Below, one piece after another: positions 42,362-51,019 of a stretch of DNA of 64,000 bases (positions are counted from its first letter, which is position 1; every line of letters begins with the position of its first letter). Made by a program: the position numbers and the translations under genes. The DNA is from JAHZFN01 sp965149945. Its GTDB lineage: Bacteria; Bacillota; Dehalobacteriia; UBA4068; UBA4997. The DNA lies in NCBI GenBank assembly GCA_965149945.1, contig CBCTTQ010000007.1:1-64000 (forward strand). Reading direction: 5' to 3'. The notes beneath the pieces were generated by a model that saw only the letters and a program-made list of their open reading frames with translations, ran no database searches and was not told where the DNA came from.

Positions 42362-43897
42362 TTACTGAGAGTTTTTCGCTTCGAACCGATATTGCAATGC
42401 TTCCGCTACATGGTTTATTTTAATTTCATCAGAATTTGCCAAGTCCGCAATGGTACGCGCCACCTTCAAAATTTTATCATGAGAGCGGGCGCTTAAATGC
42501 AGGCGGACAAAAGCGCTGCGCAACAAAGCATCCGCGTCTTCCGCTAAACCACAAAACAATTGCATCTGATGACGGTTCATATTGGCGTTACAAAAAACAC
42601 CTCCTTCCTTTAACCGTTTTTCTTGTATGATTCTGGCACGAATCACCCGTTTTCGAATTTCCGCGGAAGAATCCCCCGCCCTTTGATTATGCATTTCGTC
42701 GTAATTGACCCGTTGTACATTCACCACCATATCAATTCGATCCAACAAAGGACCGGAAATTTTCGCCCGGTACCGCTCAATTTGATGAGGCGTGCAGTTA
42801 CAGGGACGATAAGGATCTCCTAAATAGCCGCAGGGGCAGGGATTCATGGCGGCAATCAGCTGAAAAGAAGCGCCGTACTCCATCTTGCCTTGCACACGAG
42901 AAATCGTAACAACCTTATCTTCCAATGGCTGGCGCAGCGCTTCCAGTACGTTACGCGGATATTCCGGCAATTCATCCAAAAAGAGAATACCATGATGCGC
43001 CAAACTTACCTCTCCGGGAGCCGGAATCCGTCCTCCGCCGATAATCGAAGCGGCAGACGCCGTATGATGAGGCGCCCGAAAGGGTCGTTCTTTCACCAAA
43101 GCAACCCCCGCGGGCAATTCTCCCGCCACACTGTAAATACGTGTAGTCTCCAAACTTTCTTCCAGAGTCATCAGCGGCAAAATAGTGTTCATCCTCCTGG
43201 CCAGCATCGTCTTACCACTGCCGGGAGAACCGATCATCAAGAGATTATGTCCGCCGGCCGCCGCGATTTCCATTGCCCTCTTAACAGCCTCCTGGCCTTT
43301 GACATCTGCCAGATCCAATTGGTACTCTGTTTTGGTCTGAGAAAAAATTTCTTCTATATTAATCTCCGTTTTCGGCAAATGTTCTTCACCATTCCACCAA
43401 CGTACCAATTGCGCAATACTGTCAATACCGTATACTTCGCCTATTCCCGGCAAGGCGGCTTCTTTAGCGTTGGCGGCGGGCAATACAAAAGAACGCAATC
43501 CGAATTCCTTCAAAGCCGCCGCCATGGGCAATGCGCCTTTGACCCTGCGCGCCGTTCCATCCAAGGACAATTCACCTACCAACATCGCCTGCGTAGACAA
43601 AAAGTTTTCCCGCAATTGCCCGGTAGCCAATAAAATTCCCACCGCGATGGGCAAATCAAAGGTGGCGCCTTCTTTTTTCAAATCAGCCGGCGCCAAATTA
43701 ACCGTAATTCGCTTCAGAGGAAATTCATAACCTGAATTTTTGATAGCTGTACGCACGCGTTCTCGGCTTTCCCTCACAGAAGTATCGGGCAGCCCGACAA
43801 TATCAAAAGCCGGCATACCGTTACTCACATCGACTTCCACTTTTACGGCAAAAGCATCCATACCCACTACAGCGCAACTGTTTACAATTGCTAACAT
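42362..43897 (-). CDS. YifB/ComM family Mg-chelatase-like AAA+ ATPase
   Basis: A 511-residue protein: an N-terminal S5/Lon-like domain (about 1-170, VEVDVSNGMPAFDIVGLPD), a AAA+ core with Walker A GSPGSGKT and Walker B GILFLDELPEY, a zinc-like cluster in NPCPCGYLGDPYRPCNCTP, and the C-terminal Mg-chelatase domain with HLSARSHDKILKVARTIADL. In naturally competent bacteria ComM is a hexameric helicase that extends branch migration during transformation. Most other bacteria carry it as a conserved gene of unproven role. The gene is complete. Confidence 0.94.
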   Translation of the reverse strand: MLAIVNSCAVVGMDAFAVKVEVDVSNGMPAFDIVGLPDTSVRESRERVRTAIKNSGYEFPLKRITVNLAPADLKKEGATFDLPIAVGILLATGQLRENFLSTQAMLVGELSLDGTARRVKGALPMAAALKEFGLRSFVLPAANAKEAALPGIGEVYGIDSIAQLVRWWNGEEHLPKTEINIEEIFSQTKTEYQLDLADVKGQEAVKRAMEIAAAGGHNLLMIGSPGSGKTMLARRMNTILPLMTLEESLETTRIYSVAGELPAGVALVKERPFRAPHHTASAASIIGGGRIPAPGEVSLAHHGILFLDELPEYPRNVLEALRQPLEDKVVTISRVQGKMEYGASFQLIAAMNPCPCGYLGDPYRPCNCTPHQIERYRAKISGPLLDRIDMVVNVQRVNYDEMHNQRAGDSSAEIRKRVIRARIIQEKRLKEGGVFCNANMNRHQMQLFCGLAEDADALLRSAFVRLHLSARSHDKILKVARTIADLANSDEIKINHVAEALQYRFEAKNSQ

Positions 43898-44283
43898 CTA
43901 TCTCTCATCCTAACCCCCCGTCTTTCAAATAATTCCCTACCAAAAGTGTTCATTTGCAAATTCCGATTTATGACAGAATTCGACAAACAAACGCAAAAAA
44001 AGTTTCCCCCTGTATATAAAGCGCTCATTTCCCGCGTAGGACATGCCACAGACGAAAACGAAATCATTTATACAAAAATATTTATTATCAGTAAATATTA
44101 TCGATAAATGTTCTTAATTTTATTATACACTATCTTGGCAGCAAGAACCAGTATATTTCTTAATTATTTTCAATTATTTCGCAAAAAAAGCAACACCGTC
44201 TTTTCTCTCAAAGTAAGGATTTCCTTTTAGCAAAGTTCCGCATTTTCTTTCATTGCAATACGTTCCCGCTCAATGAAAAAAAA

Positions 44284-44296
44284 GAGAATCATTCTC
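44284..44296. promoter_or_regulatory. Fur-like palindrome
   Basis: GAGAATCATTCTC is a perfect 6-1-6 inverted repeat, equal to the core of well-known Fur boxes. It stands about 390 bases from the yifB start and 635 bases from the aminotransferase start, so its target is unclear. Confidence 0.4.
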
Positions 44297-44769
44297 AAAT
44301 TCTAATGCCCTATTATCCCTTCTTCCGCATTCATTGGATATCCCTATTGGACAAAAAAGCGTTTTTCCATTCAATAAAAGTACAGAAAATTTCCGCGATT
44401 CATGAATCAACCCCCAATAAAACCGGCAAATAGGGAGACCGTTATTTACCATATTACCTAACGCCCTTCTCCTGAAGCGAATAAAAGCCATCACTCCCTG
44501 CCAAAAAATGATAAAGAACAGGATTATATCCCCCAAAGGCATAGGATTTTTGCAGTTTTTTTACTCATAATTTCACAAATCGTTCAAATTCATCCATAAA
44601 AGACAAAATCACGTATATCCTTTCCGATTAATGGAAACACAATTCCATTTTTAAACAAAAGCCTTTATACAGGGGTTTTTTTGTGAAAAACAACGGAAAA
44701 CACTATCCGATTTTCTTTTTTCCGAAAAAAACAAACCAAACACGCGCTTTTTCTATTTTAAATTTCCTG

Positions 44770-44796
44770 TTGAAATTTTCTGAAAAATATTATAAA
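44770..44796 (+). promoter_or_regulatory. Possible aminotransferase promoter
   Basis: TTGAAA and TATAAA separated by 15 bases, shorter than ideal. It is the best candidate upstream of the gene at 44931. Confidence 0.4.
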
Positions 44797-44930
44797 ATGT
44801 ATATCAGATGGTAGAGTTATTGAATTAGCTCACACTGAAATTTGTGTTTTATTATCTTTCCCGTTTCTTGGATTTTCGCGGGAGAGGTAACATAAAATTA
44901 TACACTTTATTTGATGAGGAGGAATATCTC

Positions 44931-46358
44931 ATGGCTAACATTGATTGGAAACAAATTCAAGAATGGGACAAAAAGTACACATTAAAAGCTTTGTTTGCTG
45001 AAGATGAATATAATCCGATGTTCATCGAACATACCGAAGGTGATTATCTGGTTGACAAAGATGGTACCAAATGGTTGGACTTCTGTAACCAGTTGTATTG
45101 CGTAAACGCTGGTCAGAATGTTCCTGAAATTCAGGAAGCCATCAAAGAAGCCACCAAGAGATATGGTTTCTTGTGGGATGAATATGCTACCAATTATAAA
45201 GCGGAAGCTGCTAAAATTTTGATCGAAGATGTAATCAACGCCAACACCAAAACCAAATGGGCGAGAAAAGTTCGTTTCACTCTGGGCGGCGGCGACTCTG
45301 TAGAAGTCGCGATGATGCTGGCTCGTCTGGTAACCGGCAAATCCTTGGTTGCCACTCGTATCTATGGTTATCATGGTGTTTCCACGGGTGCGGTTTCCTG
45401 TACTCGTCTGAACCCCTCTCGTAACAGTGAAGCCAGAGCTGACGGTTCCACCAAACCTTTGGCCGGCGCGGACTACCAGGGTACTTATGCTGTTCCCGCT
45501 CCGTTCTGTTACAGATGCCCTCTGGGTCACACCTATCCGGAATGTAAATGCGCTCTGCCCGGCGGTCAGCTGCCCTGCGTAAAACAAACCGAAGATTTGA
45601 TCAGATCTCACGGCGTAGATCGTACCGCCGCTATCATCACAGAACCTGCGATGGGTGCCGGTACCATCATGCCGCCGAAAGAATACCTGCCTCAGATTTT
45701 CGAAATGAAAAACCGTCTGGGCATCCTCTGGATCTGCGATGAAGTTTTGATGGGCTTCGGTCGTCTGGGTAAATGGTTCGGTCATCAGTACTACAGCGAT
45801 GAAATTTATCCTGATTTGATGACAACCGCAAAAGGTTTGTCCTCTTCCTCCCTGCCGATCGGCGCTGTTGTAATCGGCGACAAGATTGCTGACTACATGG
45901 CACAGATTCGTTGGAACCACGTATCCACCTTCTCCGGTCATCCCTTGGCAGTAGCTGCCGCTGTTGCGAACATGAAATACCTGCTGAAAAACGATGCTCC
46001 CGGCAAATGTGCCGAAGCCGGCGAATATTTCCGTGCTGAATTGCTCGCTTTGCAGGAAAAACATAAAACAATCGGTCTGGTTGCCGGTGCCGGTATGTTC
46101 TGGGAAGTTGAATTGGTTAAAAACAGAGAAACCAAAGAAGCCTTCATTCCTGAAGACCGTTTCTATCAGTATCAGGGTACCTTCCCGATTCCCGTTGGTA
46201 TCGTAGGCGGCGAATGCGCGAAGAAAAACGTTATCCTGACCGGTTTCTGTCCGAACACTCTGCGTATTGGCGCTTCTTGCTTCGTAAGCAAAGAATCCAT
46301 GGACAAAGCCATCGATGCTTTGGACGGCGCTTTGGACGTTTTGGACAGCCAGTGCTAA
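44931..46358 (+). CDS. Class III (aspartate aminotransferase family) PLP-dependent aminotransferase
   Basis: A 475-residue fold-type I enzyme. The PLP lysine is K301 (TTAKGLSSSSLPIGAVV), the ring aspartate D270 (WICDEVLMGFGRLG), and GYHGVSTGAVS and ITEPAMGAG complete the site. A cysteine cluster, C193-x2-C196-x8-C205-x-C207, sits in the middle. Short versions of this insert occur in some omega-amino-acid and taurine:pyruvate transaminases. The substrate is unresolved: candidates are an omega-amino acid, taurine or a branched amino acid. The ATG at 44931 follows GAGGAGG; the frame open further upstream to 44844 is leader. Codons are rich in highly expressed types (GGT, CGT, AAC, CTG), unlike flanking housekeeping genes. 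The permease downstream probably supplies its substrate. Confidence 0.9.
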   Translation: MANIDWKQIQEWDKKYTLKALFAEDEYNPMFIEHTEGDYLVDKDGTKWLDFCNQLYCVNAGQNVPEIQEAIKEATKRYGFLWDEYATNYKAEAAKILIEDVINANTKTKWARKVRFTLGGGDSVEVAMMLARLVTGKSLVATRIYGYHGVSTGAVSCTRLNPSRNSEARADGSTKPLAGADYQGTYAVPAPFCYRCPLGHTYPECKCALPGGQLPCVKQTEDLIRSHGVDRTAAIITEPAMGAGTIMPPKEYLPQIFEMKNRLGILWICDEVLMGFGRLGKWFGHQYYSDEIYPDLMTTAKGLSSSSLPIGAVVIGDKIADYMAQIRWNHVSTFSGHPLAVAAAVANMKYLLKNDAPGKCAEAGEYFRAELLALQEKHKTIGLVAGAGMFWEVELVKNRETKEAFIPEDRFYQYQGTFPIPVGIVGGECAKKNVILTGFCPNTLRIGASCFVSKESMDKAIDALDGALDVLDSQC

Positions 46359-46382
46359 ACTGAAACTGCTTATTTGTTAAGA

Positions 46383-46414
46383 GAACCGCGCAGCCCTTTT
46401 CAGGGCTGCACGGT
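46383..46414 (+). terminator. Hairpin after the aminotransferase gene
   Basis: AACCG-GCAGCCCT/AGGGCTGC-CGGTT stem, one mismatch, four-base loop. The trailing T run is weak, so some read-through to the permease gene is possible. Confidence 0.65.
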
Positions 46415-46518
46415 TTCAACTTTCTATTCGTGATGTTTTTTCATTTGTTTTTATCTATTTGTTACTCGTTGCCTTTTGTTATGATGTTTTGTATGGGGGG
46501 ATGTAGGTCCTTTGTTTG

Positions 46519-46536
46519 CTGACAGCGAATTGTCAG
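46519..46536. promoter_or_regulatory. Inverted repeat upstream of the permease gene
   Basis: CTGACA-GCGAAT-TGTCAG, a perfect 6-bp inverted repeat typical of a dimeric regulator site. It lies in the 402-base gap between aminotransferase and permease. No regulator gene is adjacent. Confidence 0.4.
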
Positions 46537-46607
46537 AACATTTCAAAAGGATGATATATTTTTCTTAAAGTTAACAAAGAAAAAACAAAACCTATATAAA
46601 GCATCCC

Positions 46608-46644
46608 CATTTAAATGTCTTTTTTAGGGTGAGACATTTAAATG
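46608..46644. promoter_or_regulatory. Long AT-rich hairpin upstream of the permease gene
   Basis: CATTTAAATGTCT and AGACATTTAAATG form a perfect 13-bp stem with an 11-base loop, followed by TTTTTC. It could act as an attenuator or as an operator, 117 bases before the permease start. Confidence 0.5.
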
Positions 46645-46760
46645 TTTTTCACAAGTTTCAAGGGATGGGTTTGAGAGAGGATTTGGGCTTCGTGATATCA
46701 TAAGCTTCATTTTGTTTTATCCCCATCCTTGAAAAAATTTATATTATGGAGGTGCTTTTT

Positions 46761-48209
46761 ATGGCAACTACTAAAAAAATTGGGTTTATCCCATGTGTGG
46801 CAACAGCCATCGGGATCGTTGTATCCTCTTCGGCCTTGACATTGATGGGCGAAGGCTTCGGCGGCGGCGGTACGGCATTCCTGATTTCTATGGTAATCGC
46901 TGCCTGTTTGAACTTATTTGTAGCTTTTTCCTTCGCGGAATTATCCGGCATTCTGCCGGCTGCCGGTGGGATCAACCACTACACCCTGCCCGCTATGGGT
47001 TATGGGATGGGGATTTTCGCGGTGCTGAATGGTTACTTCGCGGTATCCATTTTGTCCAACGCGGCGGAATCCTTCGTCGCGGGTGACGTACTCGCCACCT
47101 ATTTGTTCCCCGGTTTGGGCATTGACGGCTGGATTTGGGCGATCATCCTGATGCTGATCCTCGGCGCCATCAACCTGCGTTCGGTAAAATCCTATGCTTA
47201 TTCTCAGGTATTCTTCACCACCGTTATGGTTGGTTCCATGGTAATCTTATCCCTCGTTGGTTTGCTGGGTCTGGGCAATGAACCCGCCATCAACCCGCAA
47301 TGGGGCTTTGACCTGACTGCAGGCGGCGGTCCGCTGATGCTGCTCGGTTTCTCTTTCTGGCTGTTCATCGGGTTGGAATTTGTTTGCCCGCTGGCCGAAG
47401 AAATTGAAAACCCGAAAAAATTCATCCCGCTGGCCATGGTTACCGCACTGGTATGTATCTTCATCTCCGACGCTTTGTTCGGTCTCTGCGCGTTGAAATA
47501 TGTCGACATGGAAACCCTGTTCTCCGGTGGTACACCTCACGTTCGTGTCGCTTCCGAAATCTTAGGTCGTCCCGGTGAAATCTGGATCGGTATCATCTCC
47601 CTGATGGCTACCGCTTCCACCCTGAACACCTTCATCGCGGCCGTTCCTCGTATGCTCTTTGGTATGGCGCATGAAGGTCAGTTCCCGAAAGCGTTTGGTA
47701 AATTGAACCGTCTCGGCTCCCCCTTCTGGGGCGTAATCCTGGTATGGTTCATCACCTCCGCTTTGATCGCTTGCTTCCATGGCAGCGAAGACGCGGTAGC
47801 GTTGATTAACACCTTCATCATGTCCGGTTCTATCGGTTGGATGATTTGTTACCTGATTGCTCACATTGACGTATTGATTCTCCGCAAAAAATATCCGGAT
47901 GTACATAGAGGATTCAAAGTACCGTTCGGTCCGTTGCTGCCGATTATCGGTATCATCGGTTTGGTCTTCGTAATCGTTTACATTTGGCCCGATGGTTGGA
48001 CCACAATCCTCTGGGGTTGGCCTTCCGAAGGTAAAGAAGCCTTCATGGGCGGTTCCGTTATCATCTACCTGTTTGCCGGCGTTTTCGCCATTCTCGCGGC
48101 AATCTGGTCTGCAATCTGGGTAAAATGCGTTATGAAGAAAGGCTTCTTTGAAACCGTTCCTCTGGAAAAACTGAAAGAAGATCTGAAAACTTCTGAAATC
48201 GGTAAATAA
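46761..48209 (+). CDS. APC-superfamily amino acid permease
   Basis: A 482-residue inner-membrane transporter with about 12 helices. Helix 1 holds the unwound substrate site typical of LeuT-fold APC carriers (CVATAIGIVVSSSALTLMGEG). Helix 6 and the KEXXX-like loop (VCPLAEEIENPKKFIP) are also present, and AAVPRMLFGMAHEGQFPKAFGKLN is characteristic of the family. It is a proton symporter or amino-acid antiporter, with specificity unknown. The start at 46761 follows GGAGGTG; an ATG five codons earlier overlaps that site. Codon use is strongly biased as in the aminotransferase gene, suggesting that the two form an abundant catabolic pair. Confidence 0.9.
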   Translation: MATTKKIGFIPCVATAIGIVVSSSALTLMGEGFGGGGTAFLISMVIAACLNLFVAFSFAELSGILPAAGGINHYTLPAMGYGMGIFAVLNGYFAVSILSNAAESFVAGDVLATYLFPGLGIDGWIWAIILMLILGAINLRSVKSYAYSQVFFTTVMVGSMVILSLVGLLGLGNEPAINPQWGFDLTAGGGPLMLLGFSFWLFIGLEFVCPLAEEIENPKKFIPLAMVTALVCIFISDALFGLCALKYVDMETLFSGGTPHVRVASEILGRPGEIWIGIISLMATASTLNTFIAAVPRMLFGMAHEGQFPKAFGKLNRLGSPFWGVILVWFITSALIACFHGSEDAVALINTFIMSGSIGWMICYLIAHIDVLILRKKYPDVHRGFKVPFGPLLPIIGIIGLVFVIVYIWPDGWTTILWGWPSEGKEAFMGGSVIIYLFAGVFAILAAIWSAIWVKCVMKKGFFETVPLEKLKEDLKTSEIGK

Positions 48210-48262
48210 TCCATTTTACACTTATTATATAAAAACAAAACGAATAGAAAATCCTATAGAGA

Positions 48263-48295
48263 CAGGAAGCGCCGGACGGCGCTTCCTGCTTTTTA
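48263..48295 (+). terminator. Terminator of the permease gene
   Basis: A perfect 11-bp GC-rich stem CAGGAAGCGCC/GGCGCTTCCTG with a GGAC loop and a CTTTTTATTTTA tail, 53 bases after the stop codon. The rest of the gap to 48622 is AT-rich, with a TTGACA at 48512-48517 that may belong to the next gene's promoter. Confidence 0.92.
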
Positions 48296-48622
48296 TTTTA
48301 CCTTTCTCTGATATTTTTCTTCCTTTTTTCCGCGGCAAAAATTCCCCATCACGACCGGCTTAAAGGAACGCTTCCACTGCCCGCTGTGAAATCCGTTTGA
48401 TCGCCAAAAAAATAACCACTCGAACAGAGCAAAAGCTGATTCGATGACATGAATACTTTTTCATCTCATCAGAAAATACTGTATACCAAAGAATAAAATG
48501 CCCCTGTTTCATTGACATTTGCGAATTAAATGATTACCATAATAATAGAGAAAAAAAGATACTTATACATTTTGCGTTTTCATCACTCATAGAACGACAG
48601 TCCGCAGAAACGAGGTGTGCTT

Positions 48623-49240
48623 ATGATCGTAACACTTTTTGGGGTTGAAGTAAACCTGTTGGCCCAGCTGTTCGGGCTGATCATGTTGATTTTCATTGTC
48701 ATATCCTATAATGTCCATGACAATAAATATTTTATTTTCATGACGGTGGCGTTTTCTTTCTGTGCCTTGGAATCTATCACCTTAGGCTCCATCACTAATT
48801 TCATCTGTTGCCTGGTTTCCATAGCGCGCAGTCTTTCGGTGCTATACTACCGCAAGCGGGATCTGGACATTCCCAAATGGTTGCCGGTGGTTTTGATTGT
48901 GCCCATCTTTGCCATCGGAGTTTGGGCAGTCGTCACCGATAATCCATGGTACCAGCTGATGCCGCCGGTATTGATTATCACACTGACCATCTTGACTATG
49001 CAAAAGAGCATGTTTATCCTGAAAACGGGCAGTATCTTCATCGAAGCCGGCTTGATGGTGTTCAATTTCTTTATCGGCGCCTATGTAGGCGTCATTCGCC
49101 AAGCCATCGCGGTGATTTCTGTTATTGTCGGCTTAATCCGCTACCATCGAGCGCTGCAAAAAGGAGAGGCTTTTGATTCTCTGCAACGCCTGAATCATCC
49201 GGAAAACGCCCCCGAAGAAGCGGAAAAACCCGCAACCTGA
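48623..49240 (+). CDS. YgjV-like (Imp-YgjV family) membrane protein
   Basis: A 205-residue protein with about six to seven hydrophobic helices and a hydrophilic acidic tail (HPENAPEEAEKPAT). The pattern FGLIMLIFIVISY near the start, ITNFICCLVSIARSL and ILTMQKSMFILKTGSIF with a short YYRKRDLD loop match the YgjV family, whose role is unknown. The start at 48623 follows GAGGTG; a GTG two codons earlier is less likely. It is the third plus-strand gene of this island and could be accessory to the transporter, but nothing proves it. Confidence 0.7.
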   Translation: MIVTLFGVEVNLLAQLFGLIMLIFIVISYNVHDNKYFIFMTVAFSFCALESITLGSITNFICCLVSIARSLSVLYYRKRDLDIPKWLPVVLIVPIFAIGVWAVVTDNPWYQLMPPVLIITLTILTMQKSMFILKTGSIFIEAGLMVFNFFIGAYVGVIRQAIAVISVIVGLIRYHRALQKGEAFDSLQRLNHPENAPEEAEKPAT

Positions 49241-49264
49241 CAAAACTATCAATCATAAAACACC

Positions 49265-49299
49265 AAAAGACAGACGGAATAATCCGCCTGTCTTTTTGC
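49265..49299. terminator. Terminator of the YgjV-like gene
   Basis: AAAGACAG-CGGA/TCCG-CTGTCTTT stem, one mismatch, four-base loop, T5 tail, 25 bases after the stop codon. Symmetric enough to work on both strands. Confidence 0.88.
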
Positions 49300-49777
49300 A
49301 TGAGGGAACTATAAAATTTGAAACATATCAAATCTCTTAAAACATGTTGAGAAAGAAGGGGTTCCTTTCTTTTATTCCTCGATCATCCCAATACCCAGGA
49401 ACATATGATTTTCATCACACTTCACACAAGCGCACCATCTCCCATGCTATGATGCGCGATGTTTTATCCGTCCTGATAAAAGGCGTTTTAAAACGTCGCT
49501 TTCAAAAGAACCGGATTCGCACACCACCTCCAAGCGACCAACATCTCCGCTGTTTCCATATTTTTATGAAAGGAAAGAGACAACAAGCGGTCTGTCTTAT
49601 TTATAGGAGTTTGCCGCTTCAGATGCTGCTCCTAAGAGATTCGTATCAAAGGCAGTCAAGCATTCCTCGTCAAACTATTTTTTTAACCGAAACAATCCCG
49701 ACTCCAATTTGATTTTACTCCCTTTGCATCGCCTTCAAGTATAGTGAAATTCGACAGATTCCCTTTACAGAAAGTCG
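49300..49777. other. Gene-free gap between convergent units
   Basis: Lies between the plus-strand YgjV-like gene and the minus-strand lipoprotein genes. A 122-codon plus-strand frame (49344-49712) has no ribosome binding site, an odd composition and no family. Nothing else recognisable. Confidence 0.5.
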
Positions 49778-50338
49778 TCAGGCGGAAGGCGTGCCGTATT
49801 TTTCCACCATAACTTTCACCGTGGGCAAAAGATCCTCGGCCATATAGAAATCTCCCATACGGTCTGTTCCTTGATAAACATTTTCCACAGTACCTTTTGT
49901 GATTTTTCCGTAATCTATGTCTTCATACAGCGAAATAACACAGTCATCATTGAAATGAACATAGTAATAGCACATTCCTTCGTAACGGTGTTCATCGGGA
50001 ACCTTCTCCCAAGAAGCGAAATCCACACTGTCGATGAGGGTCTGAATATCCGTCGGATCGGTAATGGTCGCTACACAAACCCGACTTTCCCCATCTATGA
50101 AAATCTGTACCTCCTGCGATTCCAATGGATAATTTTCTTCCAGATATTGCTCGAGGGGAACTCCGTTGACCACCGTTTGGATATCCATCGGTTCTGCCGC
50201 CTGAGCGCCTTGTTCATTTTGCTCCTCCGTTTGGCCGGACTGCCCGTTGGGCTCCGCGGCGGGTTCCTTTGTCTCACCGCAAGCGGTGAGTCCCAAAGCA
50301 AAAATGGCAATGCAAAGAATCAACAATATTTTTTTCAT
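49778..50338 (-). CDS. Lipoprotein, tandem paralogue 1
   Basis: A 186-residue secreted lipoprotein. The signal peptide MKKILLILCIAIFALGLTAC ends in a lipobox with the lipidated Cys at residue 20, followed by an acidic Gln/Glu-rich linker. The folded domain starts at VNGVPLEQYLEENYPLES and has the shared blocks TITDPTDIQTLIDSVDF, YYYVHFNDDC and VMVEKYGTPSA. It is anchored to the outer face of the membrane; its function is unknown and I recognise no named domain. The start at 50338 follows GGAGATTGATACCT; the TTG three codons earlier lies in that leader. It is the last of three copies downstream of the caspase-fold gene. Confidence 0.85.
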   Translation of the reverse strand: MKKILLILCIAIFALGLTACGETKEPAAEPNGQSGQTEEQNEQGAQAAEPMDIQTVVNGVPLEQYLEENYPLESQEVQIFIDGESRVCVATITDPTDIQTLIDSVDFASWEKVPDEHRYEGMCYYYVHFNDDCVISLYEDIDYGKITKGTVENVYQGTDRMGDFYMAEDLLPTVKVMVEKYGTPSA

Positions 50339-50417
50339 AGGTATCAATCTCCTTTCCTGATCAGATCATTCCAAAAATAACACGGGCACGAAATCAGGCT
50401 TTACCGTTATGTTGCCG

Positions 50418-50960
50418 TCAGGTGGAAGGCGTGCCGTATTTTTCCACCATAGCTTTCACCGTGGGCAAAAGATCCTCGGCCATATAAAAGTCTCCCATGT
50501 GAAAATGTCCTTCAGCACTTAAATCATGAATACTATCTACGGTTCCTTTTTCGATCCCACCATAAGAATCATCCTCATACAGCGAAACAGTACAATTGTC
50601 ATTGAAATGCACATAATAATAGCAAATTCCATCGTACCCTTGTTGCGGAAGTACCTTCTCCCAGGAAGAGAAATCCACACTGCTGATGAGAGTCTGAATA
50701 TCCGCCGGATCGGTAATGGTCGCCACATGAATAAGCTCCATTGATTGATTAACAAAAATCTCTATTTTTTTCGATTCCAGCGGATAGTTTTCCGCCAGAT
50801 ACTGTTCGAGAGGAACGCCTTCCACGGTTTGCGTGTCCTCTTGCGTATTCTCCTGGACAGGCTGCCCGTTGGGCTCCGCGGCGGGTTCCTTTGTCTCACC
50901 GCAAGCGGTGAGACCCAAGGCGAAAATGGCAATGCAAAGAATCAGCAATGTTTTTTTCAT
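50418..50960 (-). CDS. Lipoprotein, tandem paralogue 2
   Basis: A 180-residue lipoprotein nearly identical to paralogue 1 in its signal peptide, lipobox (Cys20) and first 35 residues, and in its last 25 (FYMAEDLLPTVKAMVEKYG). The middle differs more and includes an insertion (LSAEGHFHM). The linker is shorter. DNA of the signal-peptide region differs from copy 1 at only a handful of positions over about 95 bases, implying recent duplication or gene conversion. Its leader is almost identical to that of paralogue 3. The function is unknown. Confidence 0.85.
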   Translation of the reverse strand: MKKTLLILCIAIFALGLTACGETKEPAAEPNGQPVQENTQEDTQTVEGVPLEQYLAENYPLESKKIEIFVNQSMELIHVATITDPADIQTLISSVDFSSWEKVLPQQGYDGICYYYVHFNDNCTVSLYEDDSYGGIEKGTVDSIHDLSAEGHFHMGDFYMAEDLLPTVKAMVEKYGTPST

Positions 50961-51018
50961 AGGTATCATCTCCCTTTATCCATTCTCGTATCGTTTCTTT
51001 ACGAAAAATCAAACTTTG
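50961..51018 (-). repeat. Duplicated leader, copy A
   Basis: About 55 bases before paralogue 2 match 51577-51632 before paralogue 3 almost base for base, one difference within the alignable part. The repeat includes GAAACGATACGAGAATGG and the ribosome binding site, marking one unit of the tandem duplication. Confidence 0.8.
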
Positions 51019-51019
51019 C

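Larger units (their letters stand above)
43898..44930. other. One-kilobase AT-rich intergenic region
   Basis: No gene I can support. A 90-codon minus-strand frame (44270-44542) has no convincing ribosome binding site or family. The stretch holds a Fur-like palindrome (44284-44296), a possible promoter (44770-44796) and a leader of about 130 bases before the aminotransferase that can form small hairpins (CACA/TGTG; CCCG/CGGG) but matches no riboswitch I know. Confidence 0.6.

Noticed and set aside
44270..44542. 90-codon minus-strand frame in the 1-kb gap
   Set aside because: No recognisable domain or clear ribosome binding site; a Fur-like palindrome lies inside its 3' end.
44982..46064. 360-codon frame antisense to the aminotransferase
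   Set aside because: A shadow frame created by the strong codon bias of the real gene; no start site or family.
49344..49712. 122-codon plus-strand frame between convergent units
   Set aside because: Basic, low-quality sequence with no site before the ATG and no family.
50273..50290. Perfect 8-bp hairpin CTCACCGC-AA-GCGGTGAG in lipoprotein 1, repeated in lipoprotein 2 at 50894-50911
   Set aside because: It lies inside the lipobox coding region and is explained by the shared coding sequence; copy 3 lacks it.
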